Assembly (NCBI GenBank): GCA_039583875.1 | Contig: CM077158.1 | Coordinates: forward strand, 125,299,900-125,363,899 | Direction: 5' to 3' | DNA length: 64,000 nt | Source of the DNA: Platanthera guangdongensis | Lineage: Eukaryota; Streptophyta; Magnoliopsida; Asparagales; Orchidaceae | In this document: in pieces, positions 11,225-22,745 of the stretch | Layout: each line of letters opens with the position of its first letter | Numbering within the stretch: position 1 is the first letter of the stretch | The notes under the pieces: generated by a model | Told to the model about the DNA's origin: nothing | Database searches by the model: none | The model's input: the letters and a program-made list of their open reading frames with translations, nothing else | Program-made: the position numbers and the translations under genes

Positions 11225-13077
11225 AGCTCGTCTAGTGTTATTGGTGCAGATGTTGGAACCAGGTTCAAGGAACTAATCTTGGATGAAGCTATCAAGGAAG
11301 AAGCTCCAAGCTTGGTCAAGATCGTCGATCTAGGCTTGGTGGATGAAGAATCGCTAGAGGAATAATTGCTTCAACCTCTAGAGGATGCACCAAATACTGC
11401 TGAGCCTGCTAGTGGGAGAGAAATAAATTTAGGGTTTATACACCTAAGAGATCACCTAGTTGATCAAATAATTGGATAGCTAGGCGACATTGTTAGAACC
11501 AGATGAGGTACAGAGAATGAGATTATGCATCTTAGTTTTCTTTCATAGGTTGAACCAAAGAAATTTGAACAGTCATATAAGGATGCTTCAGGGATTTTGG
11601 CAATGCAAGAGGAGCTCAATCAGTTTGAACATTGCAAAGTCTGGGAGTTGGTAGCCAGGCCCAAAGGACAGAACGTGATCGGCACCAAGTGGATCTTCAA
11701 AAACAAGTTGGACGAAAATGGAGTCATTAGCAAGAATAAATCCAGGCTTGTAGCTCAAGGACACATACAACAAGAAGGGATCGACTTCGACCAGACCTTT
11801 GCTCCTATGGCTAGGCTCGAGGCGATCAGGTTATTTCTTGCGTATGCTGCCCTCAAAAGCTACACCGTCTACCAAATCGACATGAAGTCAGCATTCCTAA
11901 ATGGTAATCTGAAAGAGAAAGTATACGTAGTGTAACCCCCTAGTTTTGTAAACTCAACTCTTCCTGATCATGTTTATTTTCTAAATAAAGCTCTATACGG
12001 CTTAAAGCAAGCTCCACGAGCTTGGTATGAGACATTGTCTAGCTTCCTCCTTGAGAACAAGTTCACAAGAGGGAAGATAGATAAGACATTTTTTCTTAAG
12101 TAAAAGGCAGGATTTTGCTAGTGCAAATCTATGTTTACAATAATATTTTTGGCTCTATGGAAGACAACCTTTGCAAGAAGTTTTCCAAACTTATCCAAGG
12201 AAAGTTTGAAATTAGCAGTATGCGAGAGCTGAAGTATATCTTAGGACTTCAGGTGAAACAATCTGAAAAATGGAATTTTCTTCTCTCGGGCGAAGTTCAC
12301 CCAAGAGATTCTTAAGAAATTCGGAATGGAGAATGCAACCTCTATGAGGACTCCAATGAGTTTAATTATGTATCTAGACAATGATGAGAAAGGAAATCCT
12401 TTTGATGAAACCAAGTACAGAAGCATAATTGGATCCTTGCTCTACCTCACTGCCAGTAGACCTGATATAATGTTTTCAACACGTGTCTGTGCTAGATTTA
12501 AGTTGAAGTTAAAGGAATCTCACTACGTCGCTGCAAAGCGAATTTTAAGATACCTTAAGGGTACACCCAATCTTGGCTTTTGGTAAACGAGAAATAATGA
12601 TGTTGAGCTAATTGGTTTTTCAGATGCCGATTTTGCAGGAAGCATGGATGACAGGAAAAGCACTTCTGGGACGTGCCAATTTCTCGAAAGATGACTTATT
12701 TCATGGAACAGTATGAAGTGAATTGTGTAGCAACTTCTAAAGCCGAGTTAGAGTATATCTCTATGGGTAGTTGTTGTGCACAGCTTCTATGGATCAGGAA
12801 TCAACTTGAAGACTACAACTTGAAGTTTAAAGAGATTCTAATGTATTGCGACTCATCCAGTGCAATAGCGATCGCGAATAATTCAGTCTCTCAATGTCGG
12901 ACAAAGCACATCGAGGTATGATATCACTTCATTCGGGAGCATATGGAGAACAAGGATATAGCCCTCAGCTATGACCCGACGGATAATCAGATTGCAGATA
13001 TTTTTACAAAGATGCTAGATGAGGCCAAGTTCTTGTTCTTCAAAATGGAACTAGGAGTGTTGAACATAGACTCATGA
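11225..13077 (+). pseudogene. Co-A pol: IN-RT linker, reverse transcriptase, RNase H
   Basis: The 3' part of a Ty1/copia pol, exposed where Gy1 inserted. The first 140 bp match the linker between integrase and RT in Co-B and Co-C. RT begins near 11597 ([60 protein letters not shown]). The active site that should read YVDD is YVYN, and several stops and a frameshift lie between 11936 and 12300. RNase H is recognisable from SRPDIMFSTRVCARF through DADFAGSMDDRKSTSGTC to IADIFTKMLDEAKF. It ends at TGA 13075-13077. Inactive. Everything upstream (LTR, gag, PR, most of IN) lies beyond Gy1, outside the window. Confidence 0.92.
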
Positions 13078-13321
13078 AGATGTCCAAGCAAGCTGGAACT
13101 CCCTCGGGAAATATTTCCCAAAGGAAGATAATTGTCCCAAGGCAAATTTGTTGAGTATCGGAGCCCAATTGACTGATTCGTCGAATATTCATGCGATACT
13201 CGCCGAATCTGACTCGAGCTCTAGCAAAATTCACCGAATTTCACTTAGGGCAAAAGTCTACATTTTTATATTGTATCCAAGAGCCGCAAATTTCCAGGTA
13301 CGCACCTTCTAGGTCAATTTA

Positions 13322-13399
<78 letters not shown>

Positions 13400-13707
13400 T
13401 ATTTAAAGGGGGCAACCACACTTCACAATTCGTCGACATTCAAGCCTCCTCGCCGAAACAGACTCACGACCCTTCGGCTCTCGCGACACGGCACGTCTTC
13501 TTCCTCTCGCGGTTTTTGCTCTCGATCGTCGTCTCTAGGTTTGTGTAATAAATCCACAACGTGATCCCAAGGTTCCAACCGACCTAAACCCTAAACCAGA
13601 CTCCCGCAACTGTTCTTCCGTTAGTTTGAAATCCTGAAGTATGCTCTCGCTGATTCCGACAAGCTAAAGCAACACAATAATCCAGATTATAGTTTTCTTG
13701 ATTCTCC
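13078..13707 (+). other. Co-A spacer between RNase H and ORF3
   Basis: Non-coding spacer. It holds TCGTCGAA/CGCCGAA/CTCGAG motifs at about 13145-13240, a (TA)n tract at 13330-13396 followed by TATATTTAAAGG, then a C-rich stretch leading to ORF3. The arrangement (TCGA motifs, TA tract, ORF3) resembles that of Co-E. An internal promoter for ORF3 is possible but unproven. Confidence 0.7.
13330..13396. repeat. (TA)n microsatellite upstream of Co-A ORF3
   Basis: About 65 bp of TA dinucleotide following a short A run, about 310 bp upstream of the ORF3 start. Confidence 0.95.
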
Positions 13708-16153
13708 ATGGCTACTCGAAGCACCAATGGATTGCTGGGAGGTGGAGAGTTGGTTCGCACAGGGTTTGCCTCAACCAACGATGAATTCTGCAATATTATC
13801 CTCATGATGGAGACCACTGGACTCTCCTTTCTCCTAAAACATCCATGTACAGTTCTGGACAAGCAAGTTCTCAAATTATTCCATAATGCCAAGTTCCATC
13901 ATGAAGATACAATCATCAAGAGCAAGGTTCAAAACACCAAGATCAAAGTGAAAGTGTCACTCCTCTCAAGGTACTTGCGCCTTCATACTTGTGAAGAAGT
14001 TGACTAGCTAGACGAGGATGACTTCTCTATGCTCTCCTATTTTGTGGACAGACTGAGGTACCAAAACAGTTAAGAGCAAAGGAATGAATGAAGAAGGCAA
14101 GCTTCTATCAGTCATTATGGGCAAGGTGCTGTTATGCAAAATCGGGTCCCATAATTACCTTTCTAATGAGATGTTCAAGACCCTGGTAGCCGTCATCTAT
14201 AGAAAGAGACTTGATTGGGGTGCTCTGCTGTTTGAAAAGATCAAGGACAACATTCGCACTCCCAACTTTGGGAGGATTATCAGCCAGTACCTGATTCAAA
14301 TGGATGGTGATAGGTTTGATATGACCAGAGGTGTGCCTATCCATCACCTGAATAAGATCGACTCAACTATCGTCTCATGGTGGGATAGTAGGGTCATCAT
14401 GTAAGGGGGAGCTCCAGATCTGCATGTGGAGGAGATAGAACAAGTACTTGAGGACATGATTTCTACTCCTAACCCCAGTAAAATTCCTGAGTGTTTAAGT
14501 GTAGGAATCGAGGGGGAGTCAGTTGACACACAAGTGGCCACTAGCATTGTGCCCTTGAGTGTGATTATAGAGTAGGGCCAATTCCAGATGCTACAGTTAT
14601 AGAAGAAGAGTCAGGTGATCTGCTCTCTGAGGTCACTGTCATAGGCCTTGTAGCTGTTTCTGATATTGTGTCTAATGTACTATGGATGAGGTTGTTGCTG
14701 ATGACTTGGATGATGATGATGCTGCTGATGACGTGATAGTTGATTGTTATGTGATTGAGAGTGTTGCTGTTGAGCTAATGATTGATACTAATAAGTCAAA
14801 GGCTACTGTTGATACTAATGTGGCTACTTATGTGCTAATGGTAATGGAGAACTTGATAGTCCCTCTCCCAGAAATTGTTCCTGCTTCATACTCGGAGGGG
14901 GAGGCGACTAATCCCTCTATATCAGTAACTACTGAGGTTGCTAGACTCTTGCACAACCTTGAGAAAAGAATAGGCAAGATGCCAAATGCATCTCCTGTTG
15001 GTGCAGAGGAGGTTGTGGTTATTTTAGGTGACGAAGGAGATGCGGAGGAGCCGCCTCCAGTTCTGACTGCTGTTGTAGACTGTGCTACAACTTCTAAAGC
15101 CCATTTATTACATATAGACAAGTCTTCCAGTGAGTACCTACCTAGCACTCCTATTCCTAATATCCCAAGTCATACTACTGATAGTATAATCCTGCAAAGC
15201 ATAGAGGCGATGTTGGCCAAGCAGAAAGCTTATTTTGATTCCTCAATGCAGAGAGTCCTGAAAAAGGTGAAGGAAATAGAAAGAGATCTGAACAACAACC
15301 TAGCAGAGGTTAAAGTCAAATTTGAAAAGCTAGATGCCAAGATAGACTCCTGGTTTATTCAAGGTGAAAAGGGGGTAAATTTTGACTTGAAAGGACTAGA
15401 GGGCAATCAGAAAGTTATGTGTAATGTTGATACTGATGCCAAAACTCTGACTGAAGCTCATAATAATTTGATGGCACATTATGACAATAACATGCAAGCT
15501 TATGCAAATGCTTTTGCTGAAGTTGTCAAAAAGGGGGAGGATACCTTGGAAGCTAAAGTGGTCTCAAAGGTAAATGCGCTTGAGGAACCGATGTTAGCAA
15601 ATTTAAAAGGTGTAAATGACTATAGCTTTGCAACTTCTCGTGGCTTCACACGGAGATCTTTGGTAGGACATGCCAAGAAGCTCAAATAACTTTTGTGCCA
15701 GCTCATGATGATGTTCATCCTGCAGAGGAGTACTCTCAATATTGGGCAAACACACGGGCTGCTACTGATGCTAGTGCTGCAAAGGCTCCAAAAGTTCACA
15801 TTGTTGAAGACATTCATAGTGCTCTGGTTTACAAGTAAAGAAGATATGGGGAAGGCTTGTCTGCAGTCAAGTCAGAGCCCCATAAAAATGTGGAATAGGT
15901 TTTGATCCCAATATCTAGAGGAATTATCCTAGATACATTCTCCTTGGTCGACTTTGGTGGTGAAAAACATCAGCACCACTACGGTCAAGAAGAAAGGAAC
16001 AAGTATAAGCCGGCGTGAACAAAAAGAAGGATACATTTCAAGAACAATCAGAATGCTGATCCGATGCATCCAGCCCCTCCAAAGTACTTTCTGAAGCCAA
16101 GGACTTCTTTTGACAGGCACTGGTTGAAGAGGCAGAGTAGACAGAGCCAATAG
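13708..16153 (+). pseudogene. Co-A ORF3 (extra 3' ORF)
   Basis: Starts at the ATG of MATRSTNGLLGGGELVRTGF, clearly homologous to the Co-E ORF3 start. The N-terminal domain continues through EGKLLSVIMGKVLL, DWGALLFEKIKDNIRTPNFGRIIS and the region before WWDSRV. An acidic region with VGIEGES follows, then a predicted coiled coil (VLKKVKEIERDLNNNLAEV) in the open frame 14682-15689. The C-terminal patch survives in pieces ([24 protein letters not shown]) up to about 16150. It is broken by stops near 14005, 14070 and 14402 and by frameshifts. I see no signal peptide or transmembrane segment. Function unknown. Confidence 0.85.
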
Positions 16154-16219
16154 TCATATATTTTATGTGTTTTATTTTGAGTGTTGTGGGTTGCCCCCCT
16201 CCCAAAATAATGAACACTT

Positions 16220-16221
<2 letters not shown>

Positions 16222-16315
<94 letters not shown>
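16222..16315. repeat. (TA)n microsatellite after Co-A ORF3
   Basis: About 94 bp of TA dinucleotide between ORF3 and the 3' LTR. The 60-codon ORF across it (poly Ile-Tyr) is an artefact. Co-E has a tract in the same relative place. Confidence 0.95.
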
Positions 16316-16318
<3 letters not shown>

Positions 16319-16436
16319 TTTTATGTTGACTAGGAATGCGTGTTGTTAATTTTAATTTCTTTTATGTTTTCTAGTCTTTATGTTTTATCATTTGTCATGT
16401 ACAATTCACCTTAGCTTATAGGGTTCTTACTTATTC

Positions 16437-16450
16437 AAATAAGAGGAGAT
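16437..16450 (+). other. Co-A polypurine tract
   Basis: AATAAGAGGAGAT immediately before the LTR start. The G run has decayed relative to AATAGGGGGAGAT in Co-B, Co-E and Co-F. Confidence 0.8.
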
Positions 16451-16759
16451 TGTTGGGTATTGTATCCACAATAACCCGTATTTGAAGAAGGGTCCAGTTA
16501 AGCTAAGTTGAATTGTGACTGTATTTGATGCTGGTACTTTGCGTTATGTACTTGTAGGTTCTCAATGCTAAGTACACACCAATGTCTGGTTATAGTGGGT
16601 CAGTAAACACAGAACTATATAATGTAATCCCTCATTATGTAGTCCAATGTGTTGACTCACCTGTAATCTCTATATGGGGTGTACTTCTATCCCAATTATA
16701 GGAGAAGTATCAAGAAAGGGACAAGTCTTGGATTCAGAAGGACAGGAATTGGCCTAAGT

Positions 16760-17290
16760 AAAATTCGTAGAGTATGGCTAGGAATACTCGTCAAATTTGT
16801 CGAGTATGCTCATTCATATTCGTCAAATTTGTCGTATATTCCTTTCAATACTCGTTGAATTCATCATTTGTACTTAGGGAAAATTCTCTAAGAGTTGGAA
16901 AATCCGCCAAATAAAAATGGTCAAGTATCATCATATATACTCATCGAATTCGTCGAATGTATCTAACGATACTCGTCGAATTCGTCGAATAAACTAGACG
17001 ATACACGCCGAATTTGTCGAGTCCATTCGACACAACTTCTCTGGATTTTTTTAAGTCTCATTCATGGAATATTACTTTTCATGGCATTGAGAGTGTTGAG
17101 TCATTCATCCAATACTCGACAAATTCATCGAGTATACAAGCTGATACTCGATGAATTAGTCGATTATGATTCTACGCTCTGGCACTGAGTGTATGGCTGG
17201 CCTGTGTTGTTTTGTCTAAGCCAAATTCGTCGTATGTCGTATACCATTCGGCGAGTATACTAATGATACTCAGCGATTCTCGACGAATTT
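16760..17290. repeat. TCGTCGAATT motif array in Co-A LTR
   Basis: About 15 to 20 irregularly spaced motifs of the form ACTCGTCGAATTCGTCGAAT, many decayed (TCATCGAA, TTGTCGAA). The units are not simple tandem copies: the motif recurs while the intervening sequence differs. Confidence 0.8.
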
Positions 17291-18091
17291 GGCTTAGGTC
17301 ATTTTTTTGAAATTTTCAAAGCTCTGATTCGGGTTTCGGTCGGGCAAGCACATTAGATTCTAGGTTTCATTTTTGGAAATTTTCTTATTACCTTTGGAAA
17401 GGATATTTCTATAAATACCTACGGGATATTTCCTTTCCATCTAACCGTAATTTTGCTCTCATTTCAAACCGAGAAAAATTTCCAAAATCGGATTTCCGCT
17501 TGTCCGCTGCCAATGCACAGTAACAACGCAATTCTTTTGATCGGCTGCCAAGTACAGTGTGATTAATCTTCTTCAACATACGCGACTGGATTGCTTTCTC
17601 TCTAAAGATATATACTCCTCCAGATTAATTCGTTTGAAGATTAAAGTCAAGATTCAAGATCTTCCAAGTCTACATATTCTGTGTTCTCTAAGTTTTTTCA
17701 AGATCTACTATTCTCAAAGAACGACGAATTGAAGATCTCAAATCTAGTCTAAGTGATTGTAATATTTTGTAATATTCATTTAATTTTGTAGGAGATTTTC
17801 TCCGAGTTGTAGATCCGGTTTGTGTATCGAGTTGTATATCCATTTGTGGATCGAGCCATAGATCTGATTGTGGTCGAGTAGTAGGAGCGTTGTCTCCGAG
17901 TTGTTGGAGTTGCAGCTCTGAGGTCTAAGATTTGAAGAAATCTGAGTTTGGTGAAGTATCCGAATCTAGCCCATCGTGGTAGATAGGAGATGCGGGAAAG
18001 TGGACGTACCCAACTCGGGGAACCACTATAAATCTCGGAGTTTGCGTGCTTGATTTTTAAGTTATTTTTATTCCGTGAAAAGACACAGACA

Positions 18092-18117
18092 TCACCTATT
18101 CACCCCCCTCTAGGTGA
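18092..18117 (+). promoter_or_regulatory. C-loop hairpin near Co-A LTR end
   Basis: TCACCTA (18092-18098) pairs with TAGGTGA (18111-18117) around the loop TTCACCCCCCTC. It lies 25 bp before the LTR end. Homologous hairpins occur in every copia element of the window. Confidence 0.75.
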
Positions 18118-18142
18118 TTTAGGTAGACGCTAGATTATTTCA

Positions 18143-20051
18143 ATTTTGTATGTGTATTATTATTATTATTTTGGAATTTTGGTTGGCAGTGGATAAAGGA
18201 CCACCAGCTTAGAGCCGGTTGTGAATCATTACACCCTATGACTATATTATTTGGGACTTTTTATTGGTAGTGGATAAAGGACCACCACCTCAGTGCATGT
18301 TTCTTTGGATGTGTTGGTCTGATGGTTTGGTCAGAAAGATAGCCACTGCCTCAGTACCGTTTTATGTATGGCATTGATGATTCACTCTTCAAGCTAATAA
18401 ATGATATTTTTATGATTATATATATATACTTATACTTAGGACATCACTAAGATTCCTTTTCGGACTTAATGCAAGTCTTCCTTCTTATGTGGCCTCTTTG
18501 TGCCAAGTTAATCCCTCTCTTTACTCATGTTGCTTGGTTTTCTACAGTTTTGTAGTTTTCTTTCCATTTTGGTTGGTAACCCTCTTACCTTATAACACTT
18601 TTGATTTATGTTTAAGCCGCTTTTTGTGCTAGTTGTGTTGAGGCATTCTTTTCTTTTGAATTCCTCGGGTTCGGGCCAGTAGCAGGTAGAGCTGGCCGAG
18701 TTTGTTTGGTCAGTCTTCCGTAGTTATTCCTCCTCCCTCTTCCAATTGAGGAGTGGCCGATGTTTCATTTCTAGATTTTTGAACTTTAAATTTTTGTTAT
18801 TAGTGAAATGGGTTCATGTTAGATTGTTAGCGCTCATAGTATAGTTTTTTGTGTATTAAACTATTGTTCTACTGTCCCTGTAACTACTGCAATTTTCACA
18901 AATAAAGTATTTCTCTCTGGGAATGTTTTATGTTAGGTTGTGTGCTAGTTATTTTTATAACTAAACGAATTTGCATTTAGCTTGGCATCATAGCATGTCT
19001 TTCAACTTTATATCAACCTACTTTAATTAATATAAACACGTTTCCTCTGTTTATAGTAAATATAGAAACTGCATATCATTAACATGTTTGTTGGGTTTTC
19101 ACATTCATGTAGGATGAATTAATGTAGTAAATTAAGGGTTTTCATTGCAAGCTATATTTTCCTCTTTTATGAACTACTTGATTCACAAATACGAAGGGAA
19201 CGGTCTAGAAACTTTAAAATTCAAATCATGTTTTCAATCATACAGATATATGTCTTTTATGAAAATGATTAGAAGTTAGTTCTGGTTTGAGCGTCTATAG
19301 TTGTCCCCTGCATGTTGTGTCATCACGACACACATTTTCTCTAACTCTGATAATGCTTTAAACCTTGAGAAAAATGTGAGTTGTGATAGTAAGTATCAAA
19401 GGTAGGTTTGATTTGTTTGGCAGGTTAGCCGAACGGCCATTTCCTTTAAGTAAAAGTATTGGTTATTTCATTTCATCGCATACACATACAGATATGTCAT
19501 CAGTATGTCTTGGCAGAAGCATGCATGCTATACCCATAAGCATGCCAGAAGTATACGAGGCATATTATATAGTAAGGGATGCATAATATGTGTTTGTATA
19601 TGGATTCTTATAGGCACAACAACATGTGACTGTTAAGTTGAAATGGGACTTAACATTATCGAATGGATGCTCATTAGAATTTTATTTTTGTTACATGCAA
19701 TATTATATAGTATGGGATGCATGATATTTTATGTGTACGCAGCTCATAACATACATTAAGGCCTTTATTAGAATGCATAGCACAACAAGCACTACATAAC
19801 ATATCATAAGAATACGTGCTAACTTAAGATTTACATGATGACACTCATACACACATGATTTCAAAGCGAAGATATAAGAATTCATACATTCATATTTTAT
19901 GCACAAGATTCAAAAAGGGGATGATGGTGTCTCATCATAAGTTAAAGCATAACATCATTCATATAAAATTCCAGAGGAAGGTAGTAGCAAATGTTGATGT
20001 TTGTGTATTTCTGGTCTATTCGAAGTTGAGTAATTTTAGCTTTTAGCTAAG
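18143..20051 (+). repeat. Gy2, decayed gypsy relic (LTR end, PBS, leader)
   Basis: By eye this aligns with the reverse complement of Gy1. Near 18650-18700 it shares the AGCAGGTAG region, and 19290-19388 matches the inner end of the Gy1 LTR, including TTGTCCCCTGCAT and ACACATTTTCTC. The LTR ends at about 19388 in GTTGTGATA. A degenerate PBS, AAGTATCAAAGGTAGG, follows at 19391-19406. The leader to about 19850 repeats the GGGATGCAT blocks of the Gy1 leader. The remainder to 20051 has no feature I recognise. The part at 18184-18287 has two copies of a GTGGATAAAGGACCACCA block. No gag or pol remains; it is truncated by Co-C. Confidence 0.75.
19391..19406 (+). other. Degenerate Gy2 primer binding site
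   Basis: AAGTATCAAAGGTAGG stands where Gy1 has TGGTATCAGAGGGAGG, two bases after the LTR end, in plus orientation. Four mismatches show its age. Confidence 0.7.
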
Positions 20052-20659
20052 TGTTGGGTTTTTTATCCACAATAACCTAAATTTGGGTGAAGTCACCCTT
20101 GAACTAAGATGAATTAAGTTGTATTTGATATACTGTTTGAGTTATATGTTTGTAGGACTTAATTTGCCAAGTGTAGACCAATATCAGTCTACAATGGGTC
20201 ACCAAACACAGGACCATACAATTTAATCCATCATTATGTCATCCATGGTGTTGACCCATGTGTAACCTCTCTATTGTGATACGCTTCATTTTTCAAGCAC
20301 TAAGGTTGATTGGAGAACGACGTGTTGCTGAGTTTTTTGAAGAAAGGAAAATCCTCATGAACTCAATTTTTCTAAGTGTTTCACTAGAGTAGAAGTCTAA
20401 ATACTCGAGTTGAACCCTTAGTCATACTCGAGTAAGTCCAGTCTGAATTTGAGAAAGGAAATGGCTCTCGAGTGATTTGAATCTAGCTCTCGAGTGGCCA
20501 AGTCCATTACTCGAGTAGAATTCTTCTAATTCTCGAGTTAACAGATTTTCCTCTCAGACAATATTCTAAGTACTTTACTCGAGTAGTCAAGTCCACCACT
20601 CGAGTAGTTGAACCAGTTGTCTCGAGTTACAGAAGTATTGTTCTCGTGTTGAATTTACC
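20052..20659 (+). repeat. Co-C 5' LTR, left part (split by Co-B)
   Basis: Starts TGTTGGG at 20052 and resembles the start of the Co-B LTR, but breaks off at 20659 within its own CTCGAG array, where Co-B begins. The missing remainder resumes at 32349. The last five bases, TTACC, are repeated at 32349-32353. About nine CTCGAG motifs lie at 20401-20640. Confidence 0.88.
20655..20659 (+). repeat. Target-site duplication of Co-B, left copy
   Basis: TTACC precedes the Co-B 5' LTR and is matched by TTACC at 32349-32353 after its 3' LTR. Confidence 0.88.
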
Positions 20660-20983
20660 TGTTGGGTATTGTATCCACACTAACCCAGATTTGATGAAGT
20701 CACCCTTGAACTAAGATGAATTAAGTTGTATTTGATGCTTGGTTTGAGTTATGTGTTTGCAGGATCCCAATCGGAAGTGTAGACCAATGTCAGTCTACAA
20801 TGGGTCACCAAACACAGGACCATACAATGTAATCCCTCATTGTGTGATCCAAAGTGTTGACTCATGTGTAGCCTCTCTATTGGGATACACTTCATATTCA
20901 AGCTCTAGGACTATGAGAAAATACTTGATGCTGATTTCCCTTAGAAGAAGAAAATCTGTCAGAAAAAGTTTTCCCAAGTAAAG

Positions 20984-21786
20984 TACTCGAGTACCTTCTC
21001 ATTTACTCGAGTAAGTTACTAAGTCTATACTCGAGTAATAATTCACTTACTCGAGTAGTTAAGGTGTACTCGAGTAGTCCAATTATGGTTCTCGAGTAAT
21101 TCATCTTGTATACTCGAGTAATTTCCTCTTATCTCTCGAGTTTCCAGATTCTCTCTACTCAAAATTTGTCTAAGTGAAATACTCGACTAGTATTATATAT
21201 ACTCGAGTAGTTCTCTCTTCTATCTCGAGTTAATGGTATTCTGACTCTCGTGTAGTTTCTAGTTACTCGAGTAGTCTAAGTTAAATACTCGAGTAGTTCA
21301 TCTACTACTCGAGTAGTCAAATTCTTTTACTCGTGTAATCCAGAATTCTATTCCAGAAAATTTGACTAAGTGATTTACTCGAGTAGTTCATGTTATATAC
21401 TCGAGTAGATCATTCTGTCTCGAGTAGTCCATGTTACATACTCCAGTAGTTCAATTTTTCTAGCTCCAGAATTTTTCCAAGTGTTTGTCTCGAGTAAGTT
21501 TCTGATATACTCGAGTAGTTCATTTTTATATACTCAAGTAGTACTTCTTGAACTCGAGTAATATACTCCACCTCTCGTGTAAGTACTTAAGTACTCGAGT
21601 AAGTAATTTTTGTTACTCGAGTAACTGAGTCCCTCTCATTCTTATTTACTCGAGTAGTTGACTCCATGTACTCGAGTAATGATTTCTTTATCTCCCGAGT
21701 ACCTTTTCTCATGTACTCGAGTAGTCCCTTCTACCTACTCGAGTAGTGCTACATATACTCGAGTAGTTCTGCTTGACTCGAGTAAC
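20984..21786. repeat. CTCGAG palindrome array, Co-B 5' LTR
   Basis: About 27 exact CTCGAG hexamers by hand count in roughly 800 bp, mostly as TACTCGAGTA, plus about seven one-base variants (CTCGTG, CTCAAG, CTCCAG, CTCGAC). Spacing is irregular, mostly 18-35 bp, and the spacers are largely unlike one another. Chance expectation for a given hexamer here is well below one. Confidence 0.95.
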
Positions 21787-21854
21787 TTACTTTAACTATT
21801 TTCAGAAATTCCTTAAGTACAGACCTAACGGTCTTATTCTTAAACTCTGACATG

Positions 21855-21917
21855 ATTGGTCCACGTGTCTTTCTCTTTATGAATCATTTAAGTCTAATCT
21901 TCTTATCTCATATAAAA
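21855..21917 (+). promoter_or_regulatory. Putative LTR promoter of Co-B 5' LTR
   Basis: ATTGG (inverted CCAAT, 21855-21859), G-box CACGTG (21862-21867) and TATAAAA (21911-21917). The 3' LTR repeats this at 31537-31599 with the same 49-bp G-box to TATA spacing. Confidence 0.7.
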
Positions 21918-22491
21918 GGTCTTGTCAAACCGACAAACCCTAAGTTTTCAAGAAGAAAATTATACTAAGTTTTGCAGCCGTCTCTTTCCAAAAGATTCTG
22001 TCTCCTCTCTCTCTCTACAAGAACCAGAAACTCGCCGCCGCTGCCATCACTAAATTCCGACCAGCTAGGGTTTCTTCTTTTCAGAGGATTCAGATTAAGA
22101 AGACTCTACAGATCGAGAACTCCGCTTAACGATTCATCTACTCTTTCGATCGTGTAAAGTCGAGAAGTTCCAGATCTGATCTTGCCGAAATTCTTCTTCA
22201 ATATTTTGATAAAGCCGCACTCCTAGAAGAAAGATTTTCTGATTTTCTGTTGCAGATCTGAACCAGATATTCATTGTTTGTATTTCTGTACTGCTATATT
22301 TCATTATTGTAGGAGAAGATTTCTCCGAGTGTAGGAGTGTTCAACTCCGAGATTGTAGGAAGTTTGGTCTTCCGAGTGTAGATCTGTTTGTGGATCGAGT
22401 TTGTAGGAACCTTGGTCCGAGGGTAGGATTGTTTTCCAATCCGAGATAGTGGAGTAGCCGAGTCTAGTATATTGCTAGATCGGTGAGGGAA

Positions 22492-22530
22492 AGTGGATGT
22501 ACCCAAGGTTGGGGAACCACTATAAATCTT
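22492..22530 (+). promoter_or_regulatory. Conserved LTR block with nested hairpin, Co-B
   Basis: AGTGG...CCACT encloses an inner CCCAA/TTGGG pairing and is followed by ATAAATC. The same block occurs in the LTRs of Co-A, Co-C, Co-D and Co-E, although the rest of those LTRs is largely different. Confidence 0.7.
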
Positions 22531-22611
22531 GCCTCGTCTGTGTCTACTTATTTGGTAGATAGTTCTGTGCTTTGGTTGAGATTTTTTTTATTCCGCAAAA
22601 AGACGCACAAC

Positions 22612-22637
22612 TCACCTATTCACCCCCCTCTAGTTGA
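22612..22637 (+). promoter_or_regulatory. C-loop hairpin near Co-B 5' LTR end
   Basis: TCACCTA (22612-22618) faces TAGTTGA (22631-22637), one mismatch, around TTCACCCCCCTC. In the sister 3' LTR (32297-32322) the stem is perfect, TCACCTA/TAGGTGA. Confidence 0.72.
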
Positions 22638-22665
22638 TTTAAGTTGGCAACTATTATCTTTCAAT

Positions 22666-22677
22666 TGGTATCAGAGC
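22666..22677 (+). other. Co-B primer binding site (tRNA-Met)
   Basis: TGGTATCAGAGC, complementary to the 3' end of initiator tRNA-Met, two bases after the LTR end. Confidence 0.93.
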
Positions 22678-22745
22678 CAGGTTGATCGTTAAAAGGTTAA
22701 CACCTTGATCAGATCCTTAAATAGTTGTCATTTAAGATCTACCAA

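Larger units (their letters stand above)
16451..18142 (+). repeat. Co-A 3' LTR
   Basis: Starts TGTTGGGTATTG after the purine tract and ends TTATTTCA at 18142, 1692 bp. It carries TCGTCGAA-type motifs at about 16760-17290, a TATAAATA at about 17411, the conserved block AGTGG...CCACTATAAAT (17999-18034) and the C-loop hairpin (18092-18117). Its 5' LTR partner is outside the window, so age and target duplication cannot be judged. Confidence 0.9.
20660..22663 (+). repeat. Co-B 5' LTR
   Basis: 2004-bp LTR from TGTTGGGTATTG to TATCTTTCA, bounded by the TSD and the PBS. It contains about 27 exact CTCGAG motifs (20984-21786), a CCAAT/G-box/TATA module (21855-21917), the AGTGG...CCACT block (22492-22530) and the C-loop hairpin (22612-22637). 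The 3' LTR at 30365 is clearly the sister copy, with scattered substitutions and small indels. Confidence 0.94.

Noticed and set aside
16167..16349. ORF encoding alternating Ile-Tyr
   Set aside because: Translation of a (TA)n tract.
22664..22678. tRNA gene fragment
   Set aside because: Only 12 bases, placed exactly after an LTR: a primer binding site.
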